Of a stretch of 64,000 nt of DNA, positions 1 to 12,200 are shown in pieces. Each line of letters starts with the position of its first letter. Positions within the stretch are counted from its first letter, which is position 1. The stretch is from Prinia subflava (Eukaryota; Chordata; Aves; Passeriformes; Cisticolidae), in the NCBI RefSeq assembly GCF_021018805.1, contig NC_086254.1:4017001-4081000 (forward strand), read 5' to 3'. The notes under the pieces are model-generated. The model saw only the letters and a program-made list of their open reading frames with translations, made no database searches and was not told the origin of the DNA. Both the position numbers and the translations under genes were made by a program.

Positions 1-24
1 AATGACTGTTTTGTTGCTCTGTAG

Positions 25-226
25 AAAGTGACCTTTAAGGCTGGCCCACGGCTGCAGTTTCTCTTTCACTCTGACAGCAGCAATAATGAGTGGGGCTACA
101 AGTTCTCCGTCACTGCTTACGGCCTCCCAGACGTTGCCGTGTCTTGGGGCTTGGATTTACAGCTGCTTGTCTCCCGGCTGATGGGGCGCCTGGCTTCCCG
201 CAGCATGGCCCTCAGATCCCTGCGAG
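25..226 (+). CDS. ZZEF1: ZZEF1 visible exon 1 (residues 1-67)
   Basis: The acceptor ctgtag ends at 24 and the donor gtgagt starts at 227. The exon enters in phase 0 and leaves one base over. It carries the end of a beta-rich module with the motif SNNEWGYKFSVTAYG, which recurs near the C-terminus. The reading frame stays open through the donor into the intronic minisatellite, as far as 699. Confidence 0.92.
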
Positions 227-3200
227 GTGAGTGCCTCCCGCGGCCGGGCTCCCTGCAGACACCACCCACAGCTGGAAACCCCTGGGAAAGGGAGTTCCTT
301 CGGGATTTCCCTCACATGAACATGGAGGGCTCGTTGTGTTGGAAGTCCATGGAAGGGTTGTTGTGCTGGAAGTCCATGGAGGGCTCGTTGCGTTGGAAGT
401 CCTTGGAAGGGTTTTTGTGTTGGAAGTCCTTGGAAGGGTTTTTGTGTTGGAAGTCCTTGGAAGGGTTTTTGTGTTGGAAGTCCTTGGAAGGGTTTTTGTG
501 TTGGAAGTCCTTGGAAGGGTTGTTGTGTTGCAAGTCCTTGGAAAACCTGCTGCATTGCAAGTCCATGGAAGGCTTGCTGCATTGCAAGTCCATGGAAGGC
601 TTGCTGCGTTGCAAGTCCATGGAAGGCTTGCTGCGTTGCAAGTCCATGGAAGGCTTGCTGTGTTGCAAGTCCTTGGAAGGCATAGACACATGGGACTAAT
701 CCTACTAAGCTAAATTATATTTATGAAGTAGTATGTTCTTCTTTTTCTTTGATTTTTTAAAAAATTTTTTCCCTGGTGCTGTCATCTATCATTACATTAT
801 TTGGGATGGCTGAAATAATGATATAGAAAACTCCATTTCTTGGAGGGCATATAGTGCAAGTTTATTAAAAGGCACATCCTTTTTATACAGTGTTTTGGTA
901 CAATTGAATATGATTGGGTCATTTAGGCCAACACCTCTTTTGTAAACATCTTTGCAAGTAAACAAGTTGGGAAACAGCAGGTGCAAAAGATTAGAAATTG
1001 TTTGGAATATCTTTTCACAGCTCCCCCAGAGCAGATACCTGGGAAGGTCTGTCTGACTTGTGTTCTCACAGGCTGCCTGATGCCTAAAAACTTCTCTGTG
1101 ACCACTCAGCTCCCCCAGTCGTCCACCCCACTGAACTGAAAAAATTCCAGGGCTTAGGACACACATTTCACATGAGCATTTGGTATTGAATGATATTTGA
1201 AGTCACAAATTAAGTTTGGTTAATTCCAGTAGTTATGTACACTTAGGGTTTGGGTCTTGAAGATAAGTAAAATAAATTTAAAAAATAAATTTTTAAAAAA
1301 TGTTAGCTGTTTAATTTTAAAACAAGAACGCTTCTCTGTAGCTTCCTAAATCTGAATCCATCCACCACTTAGGAGAAATTAAGTAAGATAAAGAGTTCTT
1401 GCTCCAGTCAGGTGGTCTGCATTTACCTTGGAAAATTAGACAGCTATTTACCTGTGAAGTCAGGGAACTAATTGAAACGTTTGAGAATATTTTCTTCATC
1501 TCTTAATTTAAGTATGCTTGCATATAACAAGTCTGGTGCTTAGTAGGAGAGATAGCTTTTAAACTCTTCCAAATTAGAAAATTGATGTAGTTATAATACA
1601 GTGAAAATGTTTAATTTAAAACCTTCCATTCTGTAGCATTGTCGCTGCAAGATATTGAAGCTGCCATTAATGAAAGTTTTCTGTGCCAGGTTAGAAAAAC
1701 AGAGAACATTGTTAAATTACTTGTTCAGTATTTGCATTAACTTTTTGTTGTATGTAAGGTTTTTTTCCCTGCTGGATGTTTAACATGTATTATTTTCATT
1801 ACTCTGTAAAAACGAAGAAAATCATTTAGTAACTGAAGGGTGTGTTCTGAATTCCTTGCAGATTTAGGCAGTGAAGCAGACTTGCCTCCTTTGAAAGTAA
1901 CATCGGTTCTTAATTCTCCTCTGTGGAAACCTGTCTTCAGGCATCAGATGTGTCCTGAGGCACTCCCGGGAGCCAGGCAAAGCAGTGCCAAGCACCAAGA
2001 CAAAAACGAGGTACTTGTGTCCCCCTGGCATGAAATCCCTGAGTATAATTTGGCTTTTTGGAGCTGGAATGCCATTAAGCACGTGCTAAACTCCTCATCA
2101 TCTGTGCTGTTGGATTCAAATATCCAAGAGGAAAGTGTTGTTCTGTACCCTTCATTAGTTTCCATTTCCATGGAATCATAAAATACTTTGGAGAGACCTT
2201 CAAAGATCACATAATTCCCTCCCCACCTGGTGCAGGGATGTCTTCTGTGGATCAGTTTGCTCAGCTGCAGTGGATAAACTGCAAGTTCACTCAGGGTTGC
2301 AGCTCCTTGCTGGGTTTTTTCTCAGCCAGTGTTGAAGTTCCTGTCCTGTTCCCCTCTCTGCAGGCTCGGAGCTCTCCCCACGACGTCTGCCGTAACTTTC
2401 TTATCGACTTTGCAAAATCAGATCCTGCCCAGGACTTCAGTGGGCAAAAATCTGAACTTTTCAAAGGACTTACACAGGCATGTAAAAAACAGACCCCAAA
2501 GACACATGTAGTTGCTGGTTCTACTGTTGATCAAGCTGTGAACTCAACATTTGCTGCTTTGGTGTATCTCACTCCAGATTTATTTGAGAAGCTTCAAAAA
2601 TATGGTAACTCTAATATTATTAGATTATCTTAATAATGAAGACTTACAGTTTGTAAAAGGCTCTCTTACAGCTTATAACATTTAAAAATCAGTTTAGTGG
2701 GGCAATTTAAAGTAGATGTTCTGTAGAAAGGTATCATTTAGGCAGGCTAGGTAAGCTTTCCCTCTAGAGTGTTTGTTTTTTATTAATATATATTTTTTGT
2801 CTTCAGAGCACTGGCAAAATATTAATAACCATTAGAAGCTATTAATTCTGTAAAGCTATACCTAAAGAGGGTAGTGATGTCCTCTGGGGCTTTAAATCAG
2901 AACAATGTGGCTCAGTTATTAGAGGTTCTTGGATCATTTTTTATATTGTACCTTTTCTAAAAAGCCAGCAACAACTTCTGTTATTAACTGTTGGGGTTGG
3001 AGGAGGTGTGAATCATCCCCCAAAATACCATTCTGTGGAAATCAACCCTGGCATCCTCAGAATATATACTCTTCTTTTCCCCAATAGAAGATAATGTTTT
3101 TGTTTTAACTTACTGGCCATTGTATTACAATTTCTGTATTTTTCAGTTGGTAAAATGAACAACTTTTTTACTTACAGCATCCTTCCATTAATTTTATTGA

Positions 3201-6200
3201 CGTGTTTGAAGTATTGGATAATAAGATGTTACTTGGTTTTGAAGGATTTCATTTTAGGTTTTTCACTTTTTGTCATAATTTTGACACTAAACATTTTACA
3301 TTTTCATAGAATGATTGAGCTATTTTTTGAGCTGTGAAGTTATGAGTAAAAATGACTGACACAGAGACTGACTTGATGACTAATGTGGTTACTGCCTTTA
3401 GTCATTTTGTCTGTGTCTGACAATTGAGCTCATTTCTGAGTGACATTGAAAACTGGACAAATATTAACGAGTATTTAAGAAATCCATCCCATTGTTCTGC
3501 CAGAATCTTCATCTGCTGGTTGTGCTGGGGCAGACCAGTTTCAGGAGCCGTGTTCACCTGTGCTATGGGAATCTGGAGAAGGGATGCTGAAAAGAATGAA
3601 AGAAAGAAAATTAGAAAGGGAGAATGGAAGAGGGAGGAGTGAATAAGAATCTCTTTTTCTCCATAGTCATTGTCAGGGCATTTTGAGTAGAAACTGATTT
3701 GTCAGGTTTTTAGTTTTTGTGAATTGGTCTTGAAAGTCCATTCCAGAAATTCATAGTGTAAAACAGTAAAGAAAACAAATACATCTATCAAGTTTTAAGT
3801 TACTACTAAGCATTTGTTGGTTTTTCTGATAAGTTTGCATCAGTGTTATTGCATGCATAGGGACAGATTTTATTTTCCATGGCTTCAGGCATCAATTTTG
3901 GGAAGAGATGAGAATGATACTCCTAAATTAACTTTGTAAATAAATCAGTCAAGGTGCAGTTCCTGTATTTAGGACATATGAAAGTTGGCAGGTTTATTCT
4001 CTATTTTTCTTACAGGTATAATTCCAATTATTGACTAAGAGATGAAGGGAAGGCTGTAGCATAATTTTAGTTAAGTAGTTGTATAAAAATGGAGCTGCAA
4101 ATAAACAAGTCTCTCTTCTTTCTCTCATTTCCAGTCAACAGTGGAGGCAAGGTGCCTTTGTGTGATGAGTTTGCACAAGTATATTCCCTGGCTGATTCCA
4201 TTAGAATATGGATGGTAAGAACACTCAGGAGGATCTCTATTAATGTCATTTATTTTAGTACTCTACAATGCAATGTTTAGGAGTAGGATGGAACAGTTTT
4301 TCCTTCAGTTACTCTACATCAACTGTTTTCACTTAGAAAGAACATGTGTTTGCTTTGAAATTTTGGACTTAAATATTTAAGTGCATCCTTACATTCCTTT
4401 CTTTCCCTCAGTCCCAGATGTGTCATCAAGGGTAGTTAGAACTGAATTTGACTGAAAATCAACTAAATTTGTGTTACATTTGAGCAAGAACGTATGTTGT
4501 AAATTAGAAAGACTCTTACATTGCAGTTAGAGTTCTTTGGAGGTGGACCATAGAAAGAAATGTGTCTTAAACATCATTCCATTGTCTTGTGACTTTCTGC
4601 CTCCTCTTTTCTGCCTAAGAATTCCTGGCAGGTTGATGTAGTAGAGTTCCAGTGGGTGCAGAGGAGTAATTGCCTTTACCCATTGCATGATGTTAGTGGG
4701 GTGTTTTTGGAGGGCTTTCTCTCACAACTGGGTGTATTTATTTTCCTGAGTGCTGAGGGTAAATGAGAAGCCTTCTTTTCCTTGGAGGACTGATGCACAT
4801 CAAATCACAAAACAGGGAATGGTCTCAGCATACAAAGCTCAGGCAGCTCAGGGTGAGGCTGTTACTGCTCTGACAGTTCAGGTGCTGCTTTTTTAGCCTC
4901 CAGTTGGGAATAGTAACTACTGTCATCTATTCCTGAGATTAAATTCCTTTCAATCATTAGAGTCTTCACCCTGCCTTGCTGTATAGATACACAGAATCAT
5001 ATTGTAACTATATTAACGTCCTGTCTACAGCTGGAAATGAAGCAGAAATCTGTGATGGGGAGGGGAAATGATGCTGAGGACAAGCAGAACACAGAAGCAA
5101 GTGAGGTGAACCCAGAAACTCTCGGTGAGTGTTGCCTTGTAGTTTTCAGCATTTCAGGTAGCTTAGGAAAGCATTGCCTTGTAAACCTGGAGACATTATT
5201 TTTGCTGTGAAATGTAACTGGGATTACTTTTTCATACTTAAATGAGATAACCTAGTGTACATTGGATTAATTGGGATAGTGTTCTGCTATTCTTTGCAGA
5301 AAACAGTAAGAAAATTCTGCAGGGAGTGACCTTTCACTTGGGTCACCTGGTTCTGAACTTCTGTTCATCTGGTTTTGTTGATATTTCTTACCACATTTAA
5401 CTGATGTTAGGACAGCAGCTGATTGTTACTAGAATAAAACATGTTCTCACTGACTACTCTGTACTTCATATGGTTCAGTGTGATTATTCAGATTTAGCAT
5501 TTGGAAATCTGAACCCAAGCATCATGATCAATATAACAAGAAAAACAGTATTTTCTATCTGTCTCCACTGAGAAGAAAAAAGATAGAAGATAAATCACTT
5601 TCTTCACAAACATAAGACAGGAAATTTGTTGTTCTATTGTCGTAATTTTAATTCTTCCCATTTTTATGTTGCAGCAAAACTCTGTGTGCAGAAGAGCCTT
5701 TTGTTACTGAATTTTTTGCCCATAAGAGCAAAGAGAAAAGATTCTGCCTCAGACAGTCTGGAAGCCCAGGACATGGATGATCCCCAGCAGTATGTGAGTG
5801 AGAAATGCCAAAGACAAGGGTCAGCTGTGGACATGGACTTCCAGGCAGCACCGGGGTCATCCAGTGCAGGAATTCACCCTGTTTCCAAAGAGGGGGGTCA
5901 AACACAGTCTGATCTGAAAGCTAAACAAGTTCCAGACCTCCACCAAGCAGAAGCTGCATCTGCATTTCATAGTAAGCCTGTTGAAAACACAGTTTCACAG
6001 CAAGAGGATGTGTCCTCCCCTCCCTCCACCCCAACACGCAAGTCCCAGCTCGGCCGGGGGAGACTGAGGCTGCTGTCCTTCAGGTCCATGGAAGAGCCCA
6101 GAGCTCTGCCTACTGTGAAGGAAAAATACCCTATTTTGAAGAACATATTAGACTTTATTAAGGATCAATCACTTTCACATGAAAGGTAAGCAAATTGAAA

Positions 6201-9200
6201 ATGTCAGTTATACAGAAGTTTGTCTTCGCACCTCTTCAGGTGGAATCAAATATTTTAGCAGCAAGATAATATGGCAGAATGTTTGGGATATAAACAGTTG
6301 TCAGACTTGTGTATCAAACTTCAGTTATTCACAAGGATGTAGGGCCTCAGAGAGTACTATTTCATTTCATTTGCTTCTATCATAGAGAAAAGAATGTAAA
6401 AAACAGTCACTTGGCAATTTATTGTCTTGCTTCCCCAGATGTGTTTGCAGAGGCATTTTGCTTTTTTATCTACAAAAGCAAAGGCATGGTCTATCACTAT
6501 TACCAATCCTTGGTACCAAATAGAGACAAGTTACATCTTTCAATAAATTGCCTGGTATTCTGAAAACATAAAGGAGATATTTCCAATATTCAGCTTGTCT
6601 GATTTGGTCTCTAGATCATGGAGTGATGCAGGAAGAGCTGGATTCTGTTCTAAGCTTTATCACTCACTCCAACTAACACCCTGAAATACAGCTGGAAATT
6701 CAGATACAAAGCAATTGTGTAATCAGTCAAGCACTCCTTGAATTGTTCTGCTATTTGTGTTGTTTTAAGAACAATGTTTTGAAGCCTTCACTGATATTTT
6801 TGCTTTCAGTGTTTTAAAGGTTCTTGCTTTGAGAAAATCCCAAGGGCAGAGTATTCTGGAAGTGCTCAGGACCATCCGCCAGTGCCTGGACTCGCTTGGG
6901 CAGCCACACTGCTTCCACCCACCCTGTGTGCTTTTTCTCCTAGAACTTCTAGCCTGTCAGAAAGATTTTACAAAGTAAGTCATGATTTAGGCAAATCTCA
7001 GCCATGTGATTCACTGTCTTAATTCTTATGTTCCTCTAGGCATAGATATTGACAAGAGTAGAAAGTTCTGCTTTTTAATCCATGTGGATAATTAAAATAT
7101 GACTTGAGGTTTAGTTTTCAGGCTAGCAGGCATATCTTGTGTACTTCATTTTAAAAAACCCAACCAAAATTAATTATTATTTTCGAGTGGGACTTAGTTG
7201 CACAGCTGTTCATGCCATGAACATGTTTAGGTCTGATTTCTGTGCTGTCAGAACTCTGTCACTCACTTGGCTTCTCACTTGTCAGGAGCTCTCTGTGGTC
7301 ATCTTGCAATGCACTGATTTCCTTTAAGATCATGATTAGATTTTCGTTAAGCAACTTTTTAATTTAAAGAATTATTCTCTTCTTAGTGCTACAAGAATAT
7401 ACTCTTTGCCTGTTTAGTTTCTTCACTTCTTATTCCTGGTATAGGATTCTTCATTTTTATTTGAAACTCCTATTTTTAAATAAATCTAACGTCCTCCCCA
7501 CTTATGGAGAGGGGTTAAAAAGGGCCTGTTTGTAAAATTTGCACAAAAAATGCTACCTAAAATATCATGGTGAATTCTAGGCTACTAAACTGACTCTTTA
7601 ATTTGCAGCTACTTTGGAAACTTGGAAGGCTGTGGAGCTGAGCTACACAAAGAGATTCGAGAGTCCTACTACCAGCTTGTTTTGTTCCTGGTAAATTCTG
7701 TGAAGGGATTTAGTACAATTAATGACAGGTACAGTACATTGTTTGCTTTTATTTATATGGTTTTTTGGGTTTTTTTTTTTGCATTCCTCCACACCTCCTC
7801 CCTTGTAATTTGTTACTTGTCATTTAATGTCTTAATTAATTTTGTCTATACTTTCCATTATTTACGGAACTAAATGAGAATCTTGTGATCAAAACTGCCA
7901 AGCTGGCTTTTTATTACTAAAGGAATAAAGGAAAACACAAAAACTTATCAGTGTTAAAAACTTGACTTACTGCATTTTGTAGTTACAATTCTGCAGTGTG
8001 TCTCTGAAGCTTAATATTAAAATACTAGAAATAGCAAATTTGTCATGAAATACTTGGGCAAGGATAATGCCACAAGAAACATGGCAATTCTGCAACCATG
8101 CTTTAATGTTAAAACTCATGTTTTGGCAACATTCTGGGTAGAATTTGGAGGGTTTATAGCCAGGTGTCCCAGAGAAATGAAAATTTTATGGCTATAATGT
8201 CAGTCTCTCTGACCATAACTTTTAAGTCATTTGTTCAGTTTCAAGTGAAAATGTCAAAAAGGTTTCAAACAGAATAAATTCCTGCAAATACCAAGAAAAT
8301 GCTGTACTGTAGAGAAGAGACAAACCCTCTTGCTAATGCTCAGGCAACTGCATGAGCTTGGTCTTAACTGAACCCAGATTTTATTTGTCTTTATTTCGAA
8401 TTCCGTAGTCTGTACTTGCTAAATTGTGTAAGTTAAATACTTTGATAAAACTGGGTTTCTGCCACAGAGTTACTTTAATGCATAGTAAAGCCTGAAAATC
8501 AATCTGTAGAGGTTTTTCTACCCTTCCTCCCCACACACAATTTCAACTCTAGGTCTGTCAACTTCAGGTCAGCTTTAGAGCTGTCATGTTTTAATGTCTT
8601 TTGTTTTTATTTAGGTCCTTGCTTCCTGCCTTATCCTGTGTGCAGACAGCTCTCCTCCACCTCTTGGACATGAGCTGGGAGCCCAGTGATCTCTCCTTCT
8701 TTGTTGAGATCCAGCTGCCACAGCTGCTCATGACAACATCCCAGGAGAACATCAGCACCCATGACAGCGTCATTTGGTGAGTCAGGGAGAATGCAGCTCT
8801 CACATCACTGCTGAATACTGATCCCATTTAACCCACAAAGGTTCTGAGCTTCATGCTGGAACAAACTGTAAAGGTGCTGGTAACAAGTGTGGCATAATTC
8901 TGGTCACTATCCAAGGGCTTAACTATTTCATTTTGTTTTCCTGGTGCAAAAACTGTTGGAATTTTATGTTTAACCTGCTCACTACTGGCACACTTTGCTT
9001 GTTTAGCACTGTAGCAGGATGGATACAATATTGTTTCTTGCCTTGATGAATGTCAAATGTTTTTAACACCTTCATATGGCAGTTGTGGAGTGGTTGTACT
9101 TGCACATGAGCAAATGTGAAGGCCAGAAAACTTTAAAACGTCTGATTGATCTGCCATCATTCCAAAAGCTGCTTTGTAAGAGTGGATTTTCCTGATTTTT

Positions 9201-12200
9201 GCATTATGGTGCCCATATGTATTTAAGAACATGTCACAGAAGCAAGAAGCAGGTGTCCGTATGGTCATTTATTAACTAAGTGAATGGGATTTGTGACAAT
9301 TCTGTTTTTATTAGCATGTTCTAGCACTTTGTTCTTCATTAAAAACTGAAGCTTTATTAAAAAGAAGCCTGATAGCATTCAAACTTAATTTTAAGCTTGC
9401 TTTTCTTTTAGTCAGTGGAGTGAAGAAGATGAAATTGCAGACTACAAGCAAAACTGTGAATGGATGGATGAATGTCAGGATGTAATGTTTGAGACCTGGT
9501 ATGAAAAGATAGCTCAAGCTGACCCAGACAAGCAGAGAAAGGTGACCTCATGTTTTGTATATTTATCTGCAGAGGGGATAAATAAGAGACCTTTAAAAGC
9601 CTAAAGGGGAAAAAGGAGTCTGGTTTATAATCAGTTTTTATTAGCTGGATCTCTGTAGACTTTCAAGAGTCTAAAATGATAAAAAGATCCCCGTTCATTT
9701 TTGGCAGGGGAAATGTCCTGCTTCCTGCCTGAAGCTTTCTCAGAGTCAGAAAACAATCCTCAATAAATTGTGTTGGTTTCTTGCTGCAGATGCACATGTT
9801 TGTTGCTCGGTACTGTGACCTGTTAAACGTGGACATATCCTGTGACGGCTGTGACGAAATCGCGCCGTGGCACCGCTACCGCTGTCTGCAGTGCAATGAC
9901 ATGGACCTGTGTAAAACCTGTTTCCTTGGTGAGAACCATCAAATGACCCCTCAAAACCCTGTACTGGAAGCCAAAACGGTATCTTGTAAATTATACACAA
10001 AATAAAGTCACTCTTCTCCTAGGTTCTTTGGAAATGTTTAACTGTTCTTTCCCTAGTATGAATGTGAACTTGAAACCTTTGTCAAAAAGATTTACAGGGA
10101 AGTCTTTCCTTACAGGTGGAGTTAAACCTGAAGGACACGAGGATGACCATGAAATGGTGAACATGGAATATGCCTGTGATCACTGCCAAGGAGTTATCAT
10201 AGGTCGGAGAATGAACTGCAACGTTTGTGATGACTTTGACCTTTGCTATGGATGCTATCATGCAAATAAATACTCTGACAGGTATTAAAAATGTGATTTG
10301 CTTTCCCCCATGGGGCAGAAAGACAATATTTAGTAGCTAAATACAATCAGTCATTCTCATGGTGCTTCCTATAAAGCTGTGTCTGACATAAGAACATCTC
10401 CTTGGTGTCCTTTGGGGAAACAAAGATAGGCCCAGTTTGGTAACAATGTCTGAAAACCTGTCCCAACCTCTGAAGCCATTTGGTAGCAATTGTTTTCTGG
10501 ATGTGGCTAGGAAAGCTGCAGAAGGAGTTACCAGTCCTGTATGACAGGAGAGAAGAGACAATCACTGCTGTGGAAAACAACAGTTCTCAGTGCTTGACAC
10601 CAGAGCTCATCAAAACCAGGTCCACAGACTGAACCTCTGGAATGTGTTGGGTTTTAAGTGGTTTCCTGAGAAGGTGTTTTTGTGTTGACTGACTGTGTTG
10701 ATTAGCAACCAACCAGCTGCATTCCTAAAGGATGTCCCTTGTCCTTGCAGCCACCTGCCCACCCACAGCATCACCGTGTATCCCATGGTGACCATCCGGA
10801 TCAGCGACCGCCAGCGCCTCATCCAGCCCTACGTCCACAACTACTCCTGGCTGCTCTTTGCTGCCTTGACTCTCTACAGTGCAGACCTGGCAAACGGGGA
10901 GGAAGCAGAAGGAGAGAAGCTGGATCCCCAAGTCCTCAGCCATGCCAGAGTTCTGCAGCATCAGTGCATTCAGCTCATTGGGGACTGCCTGATGAAAGCA
11001 CAGCACGGAAAAGGTGAGTCAGCTCCTGCTCTGAACAATGCGCTCTGCAAGTGTCACAAATGTCTGTGGTTACTGACTTTAAAGTTTCCAAAGGAAAGGG
11101 GAAGCTACTGTGTACTTCACTGAGAATAACTGTTTATGTAGAAAGCAAATGTAGAACAAGTGGCGTTCAGGGTCGTTGGAATGTGGAAAATAGAGTGCTT
11201 GAGAAAACTAATTTTATGCTTACATAAACATTGGAGACAACTTGGCACATCTCTGGTTGTTTTTTTTTCCATCTTAGCTGTTGTAAAGGGATCAGGCAAT
11301 ACAGCTTCATGTTCTTTTTGTAATGTATCACTGACAGCTGAAGGACAGCAAATAACTTGGTGGAAAAAGCTTTTTGTTCTGCATCTCTTGGGAAGAGATT
11401 TTTAACCATGTTTGTGGTGTAGATTTCTGGCAGTGATGTTCATTTGTCTGGAAATAGGGTCATACAGTAGGGACCTATTTTGAATATATCAAAAATTCTA
11501 TACTAAAATTCAAATAAGTACACTGGTAGTTTTTGTGAGTAGCTCTAATACAACTGAAATACCACCACCACCAAATACTTATGCATGCTCATTAATTAAT
11601 CTGTTTACAATATACATTCTATTGTGCAAGTGGTCAGAAGATTGAAAAATAAGACAAATGTCATTTACTATTCATAATTGTGTTGACTGACTGGGTTGAT
11701 TAGCAACCAACCAGCTGCATTCCTAAAGGATGTCCCTTGTCCTTGCAGCCTCTACTGCTTTATTAAATTAAGACCTCTACTCCTATGCCATCTTTGAGGT
11801 GAAAGATGTCACCATCTGTCCATCACTGGTATTTAATGGAACCACACAATTATATGAGTTTGACAGAAAACATGTTTTTGGTGGAGTTAATGTTCAAAAG
11901 AAGTGTGTAGGAAGTTTGTGTGAACTTCTTAAAAGAAGTTTTCTTTTAAAGTGTTTCAGTTCTGCTTTTTGTCTTGCTTGCCACTCAACAGCTGAATAAC
12001 TTCCTTAACTTTTTTGCTCTTAGGACTGAAAAATTTAGCTCTGCTAAGCATGTTACCAGAAGATGAGTCCTTCTCGAAGAATGACACTGTTTCAGGCAGT
12101 CCTGCCACAGACAGTGCTCCAAAAAGTCATCCTGGTGATAAAGCAGGGAAGGGGAGGGATGAGAAGCGCAGCACAGGCTCTTTGGTGCGTCGGACTGTGA

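Noticed and set aside
28..713. Overlapping open frames on both strands across 157-713
   Set aside because: They follow the 27-bp repeat; only the plus frame up to 226 is exon.
1637..1689. Possible 53-bp cassette exon in the first intron (ctgtag before, gttaga after)
   Set aside because: It fits the incoming phase, but joining it to the next exon gives an immediate TAG, and the direct join of 226 to 1862 keeps the frame and matches ZZEF1. The donor is also weak.
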